From contig JANMNO010000045.1 in the NCBI GenBank assembly GCA_031374115.1, forward strand, positions 1 to 64,000: a stretch of 64,000 nt of DNA, read 5' to 3'. The notes below the pieces were generated by a model. That model did no database searches. It saw only the letters and a program-made list of their open reading frames with translations, and was not told where the DNA came from. Positions 1 through 8,303 of the stretch are shown here, piece after piece. How positions within the stretch are numbered: the first letter of the stretch is position 1; every line of letters starts with the position of its first letter. The DNA is from JAKFWF01 sp031374115. GTDB lineage: Bacteria; Pseudomonadota; Alphaproteobacteria; Rhizobiales; Hyphomicrobiaceae. The position numbers and the translations under genes are program-made.

Positions 1-626
1 TTGTATTCGCGCTGACCACTGCCGATAATTTTTTGAAGACCGGACAGTTCCAGCGCGCGTTGGTCATTGGCGCGGAGTCGTTTTACCGCATCCTTGACTG
101 GAGCGACCGCAGCACCAGCGTCTTGTTCGGCGATGGCGCGGGTGCGGTCGTCCTCGAAGCGCAGCCGCAAACCGGAGGCAGTAGCGATCGCGGCATCTTA
201 GCGACGCGAATACGCTCGGATGGCCGGTACGAGGATCTTTTGTACGTCGATGGCGGGCCTGGCTCGAGCAAGACTGTTGGCCATCTGCGCATGAACGGAC
301 GGGAAGTGTTTCGGCACGCCGTGCAGAAGATCTCGGGTGTCATCGAAGAAACGCTCTTACAAAGTGGTTACGCTGCGAGCGACATCGATCTTTTCGTGCC
401 TCATCAAGCCAACAAGCGGATTCTCGATGGCATCGCAAAGAAGCTCGGCATCTCGCCGGAAAAGATCGTCGTCACCCTGCAGCATCACGGCAATACCTCC
501 GCTGCATCGATCCCGATGGCGCTCAATCAGGCCTTCGAAGCGCACCGCGTGAAAGAGGGTAGCCTCATTCTGATGGAGGCCATGGGCGGCGGATTGACTT
601 GGGGGGCCGCGCTGGCGCGTTGGTAG
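1..626 (+). CDS. fabH: 3-oxoacyl-ACP synthase III (FabH), 5' end outside the window
   Basis: C-terminal two thirds of beta-ketoacyl-ACP synthase III, which condenses acetyl-CoA with malonyl-ACP to start type II fatty acid synthesis. The reading frame is open from base 3 (VFALTTADNF...), so the true start and the catalytic Cys lie upstream of the window. The catalytic His (VPHQANKRI) and Asn (HHGNTSAASIP) motifs of the family are present, and the protein ends in the usual GGGLTWGA-type tail. It is followed by ihfA and a MerR gene, a gene order common in alphaproteobacteria. Partial only because of the window edge. Confidence 0.95.
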   Translation, partial: VFALTTADNFLKTGQFQRALVIGAESFYRILDWSDRSTSVLFGDGAGAVVLEAQPQTGGSSDRGILATRIRSDGRYEDLLYVDGGPGSSKTVGHLRMNGREVFRHAVQKISGVIEETLLQSGYAASDIDLFVPHQANKRILDGIAKKLGISPEKIVVTLQHHGNTSAASIPMALNQAFEAHRVKEGSLILMEAMGGGLTWGAALARW

Positions 627-753
627 CCCGCCGAAGACTTTGCAATAAAGTCCGGAATTTCAGCTGCTTGGAGGCTTGAAGTCGTTGACCGCCGCGCGCT
701 CGGCAATGTAGCATGAAGGTTAGTGTAATGGGCGCTGGGAGGCAAGACGGGCC

Positions 754-1071
754 ATGAGCGGAAAGACGCTGACGCGTGCCGATTTGGCAGAGGCGCTCGT
801 AGACCAGGTTGGTCTGCCGCGGAACGAGTCGCAGGACTTGGTGGAGTTAGTCCTGGGCGAGATATCCGATAGCCTGGCCCTGGGTCAGCAGGTCAAGTTG
901 TCCTCTTTTGGTTCTTTTGGGATTAGAGCTAAAGGGCAGCGCATTGGACGCAATCCCAAAACCGGTCAGGAAGTGCCAATCACGCCGCGTCGCGTGCTGG
1001 TGTTTCGGCCCAGCAACATCATGAAGGGCAGGATCAACTCCGGTTTGTCGCGCCGTAAAGCTGCCGAATAG
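754..1071 (+). CDS. ihfA: Integration host factor subunit alpha
   Basis: A 105-residue HU/IHF-family DNA-bending protein. The DNA-binding beta-arm is clear (GRNPKTGQEVPITPRRVLVF), with FRPSN at its base, and the length matches IHF-alpha. IHF works as a heterodimer with IHF-beta, which is not in the window, and bends DNA in recombination, replication and transcription. In some purple bacteria IHF also acts at photosynthesis promoters, but nothing here shows that directly. It sits 127 bp after fabH and before a MerR gene, as in related genomes. Confidence 0.95.
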   Translation: MSGKTLTRADLAEALVDQVGLPRNESQDLVELVLGEISDSLALGQQVKLSSFGSFGIRAKGQRIGRNPKTGQEVPITPRRVLVFRPSNIMKGRINSGLSRRKAAE

Positions 1072-1211
1072 CAACGCTTCACTGGCAACTGGTCCGCTGT
1101 GGCGCAAGGCGTAGGACTTATCCGCGCCGAATCTCGTAGTATTCCGCCGAAGCTACTTCGAATAAGCGGTGCTTTTGATGCACCTGTGATGTGTCAGGCG
1201 GAGGTTTAGCC

Positions 1212-1733
1212 ATGGCGAAAGCGCTAGATGCTTTCCGCACCATCAGCGAGGTTGCGAGCGACCTCGATGTGCAAAAGCACGTCTTGCGGTTCTGGGAAAA
1301 CAAGTTTCCGCAAGTGCGCCCGATGAAACGCGGTGGTGGCCGGCGCTATTACCGTCCCGACGATCTCGATCTGTTGCGCGGCATTCGCTACCTGCTCCAC
1401 CGTGAGGGCTATACCATCAAGGGCGTACAGAAACTGCTGCGTGAGCAAGGCCTGGAGTTCGTGAAGGCCGCGTGGCAACGCGGCGAGGCTAATGCCGCGA
1501 CGACCGGCTCAGCCAAGGCAGAGCCCGGCAAGCCTGGGCGCAAGCCGCGTAAGACGTCAAGACAAGGGGACACCCCCGCGATAAAATTAGAAAATAGCGC
1601 AAGAAACCTAAAAGCCGCTCCGACAAAACGGAACGATCAACTCGCTGCACTAGAAAAGCTACTCGCCCAACTCGAAGATTGTCGACGCATTCTATGTGGA
1701 GTCGAGGGAGAAGGCTCGCTACTGACCAGCTGA
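1212..1733 (+). CDS. MerR-family transcriptional regulator
   Basis: About 173 residues with a winged-helix MerR DNA-binding domain at the N-terminus: FRTISEVASDLDV, then VLRFWENKFPQ and RRYYRPDDLDLL. The C-terminal half is rich in Lys, Ala and Arg and low in complexity, ending in a short helical segment. I chose the ATG at 1212 because GGCGGAGG lies just upstream. The fabH-ihfA-merR order is conserved in alphaproteobacteria; the ligand and targets of this regulator are unknown to me. Confidence 0.88.
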   Translation: MAKALDAFRTISEVASDLDVQKHVLRFWENKFPQVRPMKRGGGRRYYRPDDLDLLRGIRYLLHREGYTIKGVQKLLREQGLEFVKAAWQRGEANAATTGSAKAEPGKPGRKPRKTSRQGDTPAIKLENSARNLKAAPTKRNDQLAALEKLLAQLEDCRRILCGVEGEGSLLTS

Positions 1734-1734
1734 C

Positions 1735-2520
1735 GTGAAGCGCGCGCCGCACAATTCGAACTTTGAAGGCATCATTCGATTGGATGAGATCGAACTGTGG
1801 CTGATAGACCGTGACGCGCAAGCGCCGGCTTTGGCCGATATCGAACGCCGGCGCCTGCTGCTGCCACCGGGTGAACGCGAACAGGCGGCGCGAAACGTCG
1901 ATCGCGCCGACGCAGCACGGTGGCTAAACGGCCGGATCGCGCTGCGGCTCTTGCTGGAGCCGCGGATCGGCGCGCGTGCAGCCCGGCTGCCGTTCGATGT
2001 CATGGGCGGTGGCCGGCCCTTGATCGCCGATTGCGATCTGGATTTCAGTCTTTCGGATATCGGCTCGATGCTGTTGGTTGCCTTCAGTCGCGTTGGGCGG
2101 ATCGGCGTCGATATTGAATCGGCGCGCTCGCTCAATATTTCGCCGGTTCGCATTGCTCGTCTGGTCGCAGCCGCCAACGGTCTGGCAGGCGAGCACTGCC
2201 GTCAACTTATCGATCCCGATATGGTCGTTGCGTGGACGCGGATCGAAGCCTTTGCCAAAGCGACCGCAGATTCGCTCGCTGCGTGCCTCTCGATGCTTGG
2301 AACGGCGGGGCACATCGGGCATCCGGCGACGCTCGATGAGCTTCGCCGGCACGCGGCGCGCACGCGCTATGACGCTGCTGTTTCGGTGCGAGACTTGGAC
2401 CTTCCCCACGGGCTCGTGGGTGCGCTTGCCACCCCGGTTGCCGCAGCTAACGTCAACCTCAGGATACAGATTTTGGATCATCACGAGCTCAGCGCTCTGG
2501 CCGAGCGGACCAACGGCTGA
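1735..2520 (+). CDS. 4'-phosphopantetheinyl transferase superfamily protein
   Basis: A 261-residue Sfp-like protein, starting at GTG one base after the merR stop. The family moves the phosphopantetheine arm of CoA onto carrier proteins. Two signature motifs are visible: GVDIE (residues 124-128), the Mg2+ site, and WTRIEAFAKA (167-176), matching the W-x-x-K-E-A-x-x-K motif with Ile for the usual Lys. The upstream motif reads FSLSDIG rather than FNxSHS, so its His is replaced. Carrier-protein target unknown; there is no polyketide or nonribosomal peptide cluster nearby. Confidence 0.8.
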   Translation: MKRAPHNSNFEGIIRLDEIELWLIDRDAQAPALADIERRRLLLPPGEREQAARNVDRADAARWLNGRIALRLLLEPRIGARAARLPFDVMGGGRPLIADCDLDFSLSDIGSMLLVAFSRVGRIGVDIESARSLNISPVRIARLVAAANGLAGEHCRQLIDPDMVVAWTRIEAFAKATADSLAACLSMLGTAGHIGHPATLDELRRHAARTRYDAAVSVRDLDLPHGLVGALATPVAAANVNLRIQILDHHELSALAERTNG

Positions 2521-2613
2521 CCGTTCGCCAAGTTCAATTAGAGGTAATGAACCATTCCGTCGCTCGCGCAACCCTGTTGACCACGAGGCTTGTCCGGGGC
2601 ACAACACCCTGAT

Positions 2614-2690
2614 CGGAGCGTGGCGCAGCCTGGTAGCGCACTTGCCTGGGGGGCAAGGGGTCGCAGGTTCAAATCCTGTCGCTCCGACCA
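2614..2690 (+). tRNA. tRNA-Pro (GGG anticodon)
   Basis: A 77-nt cloverleaf with encoded CCA. The acceptor stem CGGAGCG pairs with CGCTCCG, the anticodon arm is CTTGC-CTGGGGG-GCAAG giving anticodon GGG, and the T arm contains GGTTCAAATCC. All stems pair. No integrase or direct repeat suggests it is in use as an attachment site. Confidence 0.96.
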
Positions 2691-2723
2691 ATTGACAAAA
2701 TGTCCGGCCCGGACACATGGCTC

Positions 2724-3434
2724 TCAAGGTGGAACTTCGATACCGGCCCAGTCGAACACCCGTCCCGACTGCGAAGGCTGCAAATTACCGACCACTTGAA
2801 GTAAGTGACGGGCTGATTGTTCTGCGGTGAATAACGTGCCAGCAGCAACGTTGGCTTGAAATGGCTTAGACAGATTGGTGTCGACTGTGCCGGGATGCAG
2901 GCCGACGCAGATCGCATGTGGCCATCGCGGCGCAAGCTCGATAGCGAGGCACCTTACAATCTGGTTCAGCGCCGCCTTGGACGCACGATAGCTGTACCAA
3001 CCGCCAGAGCGGTTGTCGCCAATACTGCCCACCCGGGCCGACAATACGGCAAACACACTGCGACGATCACGCGGCAGCTTGGGCAAGACATGTTTGGCAA
3101 TCAGCGCTGGTCCAATGGTGTTGACTTCGAAGCTCGCTCGCATCGCATCGGCATCGAGCGCGCGCCACGTTTTCTCCGGCTGGATGTTTGACGCCACATT
3201 CTGAAGCAGACCGGTGGCGATAACTGCAAAGTCGACCTCCCCCAGTTCGAGTGCGGCCGAAATGATAGAGGCCTCATCCAGTATGTCGACCTTGGTGCGA
3301 GAAACTGCCTCTGGCAGGGCAGGTGCGTCAGCGCGGGTCCATGCGGTGACATGCCGTACGCGAGGATCGGCCGCAAGCTGAGCTACCAACGCTGCCCCGA
3401 TGCCGCCGGAAGCTCCAACGACAAGCGCGTGCAT
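2724..3434 (-). CDS. SDR-family NAD(P)-dependent oxidoreductase
   Basis: About 236 residues with the classical short-chain dehydrogenase fold: nucleotide-binding GASGGIGAAL at the N-terminus, an S/Y-x-x-x-K catalytic region (GWYSYRASKAALNQ), and a PGTVDT motif after it. It resembles the CsgA/C-factor-like SDRs. I place the start at the ATG at 3434 because GAGGAAA lies 5 bp upstream; a longer in-frame extension back to 3554 lacks a comparable ribosome-binding site. Relatives are often found beside DUF2256 and cryptochrome/photolyase genes. DUF2256 is here, the photolyase is not. Substrate unknown. Confidence 0.86.
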   Translation of the reverse strand: MHALVVGASGGIGAALVAQLAADPRVRHVTAWTRADAPALPEAVSRTKVDILDEASIISAALELGEVDFAVIATGLLQNVASNIQPEKTWRALDADAMRASFEVNTIGPALIAKHVLPKLPRDRRSVFAVLSARVGSIGDNRSGGWYSYRASKAALNQIVRCLAIELAPRWPHAICVGLHPGTVDTNLSKPFQANVAAGTLFTAEQSARHLLQVVGNLQPSQSGRVFDWAGIEVPP

Positions 3435-3531
3435 CGGTTTCCTCATCGATAATTCGAGCAGTGCCATCAGCGGCACGCCGATCCTATTACGGTGCGCTTG
3501 TCGAGGCGGATCCGTTTCTCGGGGTCGAACA

Positions 3532-3717
3532 TCAAGCCTTCGACTGTTTGACAATAGATATGACGCCGGCTTTGCTAGAACGACAGCGATCTGAGCAATA
3601 TCTGACCTCCTCCCAAACGCGTGCCCACTTCTTGCGCCAAGAAAATGGCCGGCCGCACCTCACACAATCTTTGCTGGGCAGGGTGGCCTTCGTAAAACGC
3701 TGGCTTTTCGAGTTCAC
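3532..3717 (-). CDS. DUF2256 domain zinc-ribbon mini-protein
   Basis: A 61-residue protein starting at GTG. It has the DUF2256 signature: CVRCGRPFSWRKKWARVWEEV followed by RYCSDRCR, i.e. two Cys pairs that could bind one zinc, with a Trp/Arg-rich middle. The function is not known; family members are often encoded next to photolyase/cryptochrome genes and SDR genes, and an SDR gene follows it here on the same strand. The overlapping opposite-strand frame carries no recognisable domain across this stretch, which supports this gene as the real one. Confidence 0.85.
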   Translation of the reverse strand: MNSKSQRFTKATLPSKDCVRCGRPFSWRKKWARVWEEVRYCSDRCRSSKAGVISIVKQSKA

Positions 3718-3749
3718 TTCGATCTCTCGTCATCTAGATGGGCCGGCAT

Positions 3750-3892
3750 GGAAGGCTTTGATCGAAGAAGAATTCGGCGATGGCATCATGTCGGCGATCG
3801 ATTTCAATTTCGATTTCGAGCGTGAGGCCAATCCCAAGGGCGATCGCGTCGAGATCACCACGTCGGGCAAATTCCTTCCTTACAAGTACCTA
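3750..3892 (+). pseudogene. cynS: Cyanase (cyanate hydratase) C-terminal remnant
   Basis: About 47 codons (AWKALIEEEFGDGIMSAIDF... to ...SGKFLPYKYL) match the C-terminal catalytic part of cyanase, including the EEFGDGIMSAIDF and PKGDR...GKFLPYK motifs. The N-terminal ~105 residues of the ~155-residue enzyme are absent: the frame upstream has no cyanase-like sequence. The natural stop after the final aromatic residue is also lost, since the frame reads on to 4177 in non-homologous sequence. This is a decayed fragment, not a working gene. Confidence 0.8.
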
Positions 3893-4043
3893 CGGAAACG
3901 AACAAGGCATCCCGGACTACGGCTTCAACGAGACGAGCTGAGCGAATGGGTTTCGCTGTGTATCCCGGCGCTGTCGGGTGAGCACCGGGACACATTGCGC
4001 CCTAAGCAGGTCCATGCATTGCCGAAACTTCGAGTCCAACGCA
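3893..4043. other. Intergenic stretch between cynS remnant and dxs
   Basis: About 150 bp with no recognisable coding or RNA feature. It may hold the rest of the rearrangement scar that left the cyanase fragment. I saw no clear terminator downstream of dxs. Confidence 0.4.
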
Positions 4044-5975
4044 TCACGCGCGGGCGATCGCCTCGACCGCCAATATCCGGTCCTTCAGGCCGAGAGCCGA
4101 GCACGCCGTCGCGACGATTCCTGCAGCGTCCAGCCCAGCTTCGGCGTACATTTTCTCCGGCTTGTCGTGGTCGATGAACACGTCCGGCAAGACCATGCAG
4201 CGGACCTTCAGTTCGCGATCAAGCAAGCCTGAACCGGCCAGCCAATGGAGAACTTGCGTTCCGAAGCCGCCAATCGATCCTTCCTCTACGGTGATGATGA
4301 GTTCGTGATTGCGCGCTAGGCGGCCGATCAAGCCGGTGTCAATCGGCTTGGCGAAGCGGGCGTCGGCGACCGACGTTGAAAGACCCATTGCATTCAGTTG
4401 ATCGGCCGCCTTCTGACAGTCGGCAAGTCTCGTCCCAAGCGACAACAAGGCAATCCTGGAGCCCTCGCGCAGGATCCGGCCACAGCCGATTTCCAATGGA
4501 ACGCCCTCGGACGGTAGCTCGATGCCCACGCCGTCGCCGCGGGGAAAACGCAGCGCCGATGGACCGTCATCGATCGCGCGCGCCGTGGCCACCATGTGTG
4601 TGAGTTCGGCTTCGTTGGCGGCTGCCATCATGACGAAGTTGGGAAGGCATCCGAGGTAGGCAAGATCGAATGAACCAGCATGCGTCGGGCCGTCGGCGCC
4701 AACGAGCCCTGCCCGGTCGATGGCGAACCGCACGGGCAAGCGTTGAATGGCTACATCGTGCACGATTTGGTCGTACGCGCGCTGAAGGAAAGTCGAGTAG
4801 ATGGCAACGAACGGCTTAAAGCCCTCGGTCGCAAGACCGGCGGCGAACGTCACGGCATGCTGTTCGGCGATGCCGACGTCGAATGTGCGATCAGGAAATT
4901 CCTTACCGAACAAATCGAGGCCGGTACCGGACGGCATCGCAGCCGTAATAGCAACAATCTTCGGGTCGCGCTTGGCTTCTGAGATCAAGGATTGGGCGAA
5001 CACGCGGGTGTAGCTTGGCGCATTCGCCTTTGGCTTGTCTTGGGCGCCAGTGATGACGCTAAAGCGGTTGACGCCGTGATACTTGTCGGCGGCGTTCTCT
5101 GCCGGTGCGTATCCTTTGCCTTTCCTGGTCACCACGTGAACGAGGATTGGCGCTTGCCGGCTATTGCGGACGTTTTCGAGGACCGGCAAAAGGGCGCCCA
5201 GGTCGTGACCGTCGATCGGGCCGACATAATAGAATCCAAGGTCCTCGAAGAACGATCCGCCGGTCCAATAGGTGCGGGCGTATTCCTCGGCGCGAGCAGC
5301 CCTGCGCCCCCAGGCTTTCGGCAGCTTGTTGGCCAGTTGCTTCAGGCCATCGCGGAAATGCAGATAGGGACTGCTGGATGATACGCGCGCGAGATAGTTC
5401 GATAAGGCGCCGACGGGCGGTGCAATCGACATGTCGTTGTCATTCAAGATGACAATCAAGCGTTCGTCGCGTGCACCGGCGTTGTTCATCGCTTCGTACG
5501 CCATGCCAGCGCTCATTGCGCCATCGCCGATGACACAGACTACGTCATTGCTCGCACCGGCGAGATCGCGCGCAACCGCCATTCCCAGTCCAGCCGAGAT
5601 CGAAGTCGAGGAGTGGGCGGCGCCGAAAGGATCGTACTCGCTCTCGCAGCGTTTGGTGAAGCCGGACAGGCCACCGCCCTGGCGCAACGTGCGAATACGA
5701 TCCCGCCGCCCGGTAAGGATCTTATGCGGATAAGCCTGATGGCCGACGTCCCAGATCAGCCGGTCGCGCGGCGTATCAAACACCCGATGCAGGGCCACCG
5801 TCAGTTCGATCACGCCGAGACCAGCGCCCAGATGGCCGCCGGTGCTCGATACCGCGTCGATCGTCTCGAGCCGGAGTTCGTCGGCAAGCTGGCGTAAGCT
5901 TTCGATTGGAAGCTCACGTAACGCTTCTGGCGTTCGTACCGTGTCCAGGAGTGGAGTTCTGCTAGCTGATTTCAT
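4044..5975 (-). CDS. dxs: 1-deoxy-D-xylulose-5-phosphate synthase
   Basis: A 643-residue thiamine-diphosphate enzyme that joins pyruvate and glyceraldehyde 3-phosphate, the first step of the MEP isoprenoid pathway that supplies bacteriochlorophyll tails and carotenoids. Seen: DVGHQAYPHKILTGRRD near residue 76, the TPP/Mg site GDGAMSAG (150-157) followed by NNAG, the catalytic-Glu motif DVGIAEQHAV, and DRAGLVGADGPTHAG. It is the last gene of the long minus-strand operon, 34 bp after hemA, which ties precursor supply to photosystem synthesis. Many phototrophs also keep a second, housekeeping dxs; none is seen here. Confidence 0.96.
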   Translation of the reverse strand: MKSASRTPLLDTVRTPEALRELPIESLRQLADELRLETIDAVSSTGGHLGAGLGVIELTVALHRVFDTPRDRLIWDVGHQAYPHKILTGRRDRIRTLRQGGGLSGFTKRCESEYDPFGAAHSSTSISAGLGMAVARDLAGASNDVVCVIGDGAMSAGMAYEAMNNAGARDERLIVILNDNDMSIAPPVGALSNYLARVSSSSPYLHFRDGLKQLANKLPKAWGRRAARAEEYARTYWTGGSFFEDLGFYYVGPIDGHDLGALLPVLENVRNSRQAPILVHVVTRKGKGYAPAENAADKYHGVNRFSVITGAQDKPKANAPSYTRVFAQSLISEAKRDPKIVAITAAMPSGTGLDLFGKEFPDRTFDVGIAEQHAVTFAAGLATEGFKPFVAIYSTFLQRAYDQIVHDVAIQRLPVRFAIDRAGLVGADGPTHAGSFDLAYLGCLPNFVMMAAANEAELTHMVATARAIDDGPSALRFPRGDGVGIELPSEGVPLEIGCGRILREGSRIALLSLGTRLADCQKAADQLNAMGLSTSVADARFAKPIDTGLIGRLARNHELIITVEEGSIGGFGTQVLHWLAGSGLLDRELKVRCMVLPDVFIDHDKPEKMYAEAGLDAAGIVATACSALGLKDRILAVEAIARA

Positions 5976-6009
5976 CCAACGCGCTCCTCACCCGAGTGCT
6001 TCAACACCG

Positions 6010-7242
6010 CTATTGGGCGGCCTGTGACAATTGCGTTTCGATCGAGAGCGGGCACTCGGCCCACAAGGAGCCAAGCGCGTCGACGAGATGATCCATTTGC
6101 GCGTCGGTGTGCAACGGCGTGGGCGTCAATCGGAGCCGCTCGGTGCCACGTGCTACGGTGGGGTAGTTGATCGGCTGGACGTAGATGCCGAAGCGATCGA
6201 GCAGCGTGTCGGTGATTGACTTGCAATGCACGGGATCGCCGACCATCACGGGCACGATATGGCTCGGGTTCGCGAGGGCGGGAATGCGGGCAGCTTCAAG
6301 GCGGCGTTTCAGTGTGCGCGCACGCTCTTGATGACGTTCGCGCTCGACGTTGCTCGATTTGAGGTGGCGGATGCTGGCCAGTGCGCCAGCAGCGATCGCT
6401 GGCGCCAGTGCTGTGGTGAAAATGAAGCCCGGCGCATAAGAGCGCACGGCGTCGCAAACGGTGCGGCTTGAGGCGATGTAGCCGCCCATCACGCCGAATC
6501 CCTTCGCGAGCGTACCGTTGATGATATCGATCTGCGCCATCACGCCTTCGCGTTCGGCAATGCCGCCACCGCGCGGCCCGTACATGCCGACGGCATGAAC
6601 TTCGTCAAGGTACGTCAGGGCATTGTATGTGCGGGCGAGATCACAGATCGCCGCGATCGGTGAGATGTAGCCGTCCATGGAATAGACGCTCTCGAATGCA
6701 ATGATCTTCGGCGTCGACAATGGCAGCGAAGCGAGCTTGGATTCGAGATCCTTGACGTTGTTGTGAGCCCAGATGAGCTTCGCGCCGCCGCCGTGTCTGA
6801 TGCCCTCGATCATCGAGGCGTGGTTTTTCTCATCCGAAAGGATAACGCAGCCGGGGAGCAATTTGACCAGCGTGGAGAGGGCCGCATCATTGGCAACGTA
6901 GGCAGAGGTGAACAGGAGCGATGATTCCTTGCCGTGCAGATCGGCAATTTCAGCCTCTAACTCCACGTGGTAATGGGTCGTGCCCGAAATATTGCGCGTG
7001 CCGCCAGAACCGGCACCGGCACTGTCGATCGCCTCGTGCATTGCCTTGAGCACAGTGGGATGCTGACCCATCCCCAGATAATCGTTCGAGCACCAGACGG
7101 TGACGTCGTGGGTTTCATTGCCAGAATGCCGATCAGCGTTAGGAAACGAGCCGCACCGTCGTTTGAGGTCGGCGAATACACGGTACCGGCCCTCCTTGTG
7201 AAGCACGTCGAGGTGTTGCAGCAAGCTCGCCTGGTAGTCCAT
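6010..7242 (-). CDS. hemA: 5-aminolevulinate synthase
   Basis: A 410-residue PLP enzyme that condenses glycine and succinyl-CoA to 5-aminolevulinate, the first step of alphaproteobacterial tetrapyrrole synthesis. The PLP lysine is in GTLAKGFG (K247), with DEKNHASMIEGIRHGG and YLDEVHAVGMYG also present. The ATG at 7242 is preferred because GGAGGG lies just upstream; an ATG at 7254 overlaps that ribosome-binding site. It lies between puhE and dxs on the same strand, and a PpsR-type operator upstream of puhE could regulate it. Confidence 0.97.
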   Translation of the reverse strand: MDYQASLLQHLDVLHKEGRYRVFADLKRRCGSFPNADRHSGNETHDVTVWCSNDYLGMGQHPTVLKAMHEAIDSAGAGSGGTRNISGTTHYHVELEAEIADLHGKESSLLFTSAYVANDAALSTLVKLLPGCVILSDEKNHASMIEGIRHGGGAKLIWAHNNVKDLESKLASLPLSTPKIIAFESVYSMDGYISPIAAICDLARTYNALTYLDEVHAVGMYGPRGGGIAEREGVMAQIDIINGTLAKGFGVMGGYIASSRTVCDAVRSYAPGFIFTTALAPAIAAGALASIRHLKSSNVERERHQERARTLKRRLEAARIPALANPSHIVPVMVGDPVHCKSITDTLLDRFGIYVQPINYPTVARGTERLRLTPTPLHTDAQMDHLVDALGSLWAECPLSIETQLSQAAQ

Positions 7243-7274
7243 CGATCCCTCCATTCGCTATCTCGCGATGCTAT

Positions 7275-8153
7275 TTACGGCACACCGTGAACCGTGCGCT
7301 TTGTTATCGCCCGGTTGGCGCTCAGGCCGGCAGTGTATTTGGTTTTCGTCTGCAGCGGCACTTCGTTCGCTTCAGATTTCTCAGCCTCGCCGCGCCGGTG
7401 CGAGTCGAGACCCCAAGCCCAGAGCGCTGCAAAAGGAAAAGGCAGTACCAGGATCCAATGCTCGAGCACCGCTAGGCCCATCAGCACGGCAAGTAGCATC
7501 AGACCGGTCGACTGGGCCGGGGTCACCATTGGCGCGAGTGCCAATTGAGCGAGCATCACGGTGGCAATCGTCGCCGCCGTAACCGCAACCGGAAAGAACA
7601 AATTCATCGGTGCCTTGCGGAAGTAGCTCTTCAAGAAAGACAGCTGATTGGGCAGCCAATCTTCGGACAGGTTAGGTACGCCGAGAAAGACGTTAAGCTT
7701 AGCGCTTATCCGCATGGACCACAGAACCAAGAACGTCCACAGCCCGATCTTGTTGTTGGCGTCGGATGTCATCACCGCGACCAGCGCAGCAGTGCCCGCG
7801 ATGGCCAGCTCGTGATAGGCAATGGTCTCGACCGCATAGCGTAAACGCTGCCAGCCGATTGCATTCGGTGGACAAACGCTGCGCCGCGGTCCGGTGACCA
7901 CACCCATCAGAAAGCTCATCTCATGCCAGCCCCAAAGCACCAAGGCGCTGGTGAATGCGAGGTAGGCGCCGCGCGCACTGTCGTCCGCGGCGGAAACAGC
8001 GACACCGTACAGCGCCAGCGCGGCCAGTGCAGTTGCAATCAGTAGGCTCCAGCGAAATGTGCGCTGCGGCAAGCCATCTAGGTAAAGGATGACGCCAGTG
8101 CTGAACCACCAGATGAAGAGGCAAAACAGCACTGGCACTGCGATGGACGTCAT
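7275..8153 (-). CDS. puhE: Photosynthetic complex assembly protein PuhE
   Basis: About 292 residues, very hydrophobic with roughly seven membrane segments, matching the PuhE/DUF3623 family encoded beside puhA-C and acsF in purple bacteria. Mutants in Rhodobacter capsulatus show reduced or disturbed LH1-RC assembly; the exact role is not settled. Distinctive stretches are SFLMGVVTGPRR and MRISAKLNVFLGVPN. The ATG at 8153 follows AAGGA; a 12-residue longer start exists at 8189. A perfect PpsR palindrome lies 53 bp upstream, so puhE-hemA-dxs probably has its own promoter as well as read-through from acsF. Confidence 0.92.
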   Translation of the reverse strand: MTSIAVPVLFCLFIWWFSTGVILYLDGLPQRTFRWSLLIATALAALALYGVAVSAADDSARGAYLAFTSALVLWGWHEMSFLMGVVTGPRRSVCPPNAIGWQRLRYAVETIAYHELAIAGTAALVAVMTSDANNKIGLWTFLVLWSMRISAKLNVFLGVPNLSEDWLPNQLSFLKSYFRKAPMNLFFPVAVTAATIATVMLAQLALAPMVTPAQSTGLMLLAVLMGLAVLEHWILVLPFPFAALWAWGLDSHRRGEAEKSEANEVPLQTKTKYTAGLSANRAITKRTVHGVP

Positions 8154-8205
8154 ACCACCGTCCTTAACGGGACAGCGGCTGCCGTCCATTTGGAGATAGG
8201 TTGAC

Positions 8206-8223
8206 TGTCAATTTAATTAGACA
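8206..8223. promoter_or_regulatory. PpsR/CrtJ operator upstream of puhE-hemA
   Basis: TGT-caatttaattag-ACA is a perfect TGT-N12-ACA palindrome. A weaker copy, TGT-N12-TCA, follows at 8232-8249. PpsR/CrtJ tetramers bind paired sites of this kind. On the minus strand a TTGACA hexamer lies within the pair, fitting a repressed sigma-70 promoter for puhE-hemA-dxs. Confidence 0.75.
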
Positions 8224-8303
8224 GTTTATAGTGTCAAGCAATATTGTCAGTTAGTGATCGATTTGCTTGAAACTAAACTGCCGAAGCTCCGCCAGTTCCT
8301 GCG

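Noticed and set aside
2614..2690. tRNA-Pro as an integration site for the photosynthesis cluster
   Set aside because: No integrase gene and no direct repeat of the tRNA 3' end found nearby; the SDR gene follows directly.
3461..4177. A 238-codon plus-strand frame as one protein
   Set aside because: Only the middle (3750-3892) has homology, to the end of cyanase. The 5' part is antisense to the DUF2256 gene and the SDR leader, and the 3' part runs antisense into dxs.
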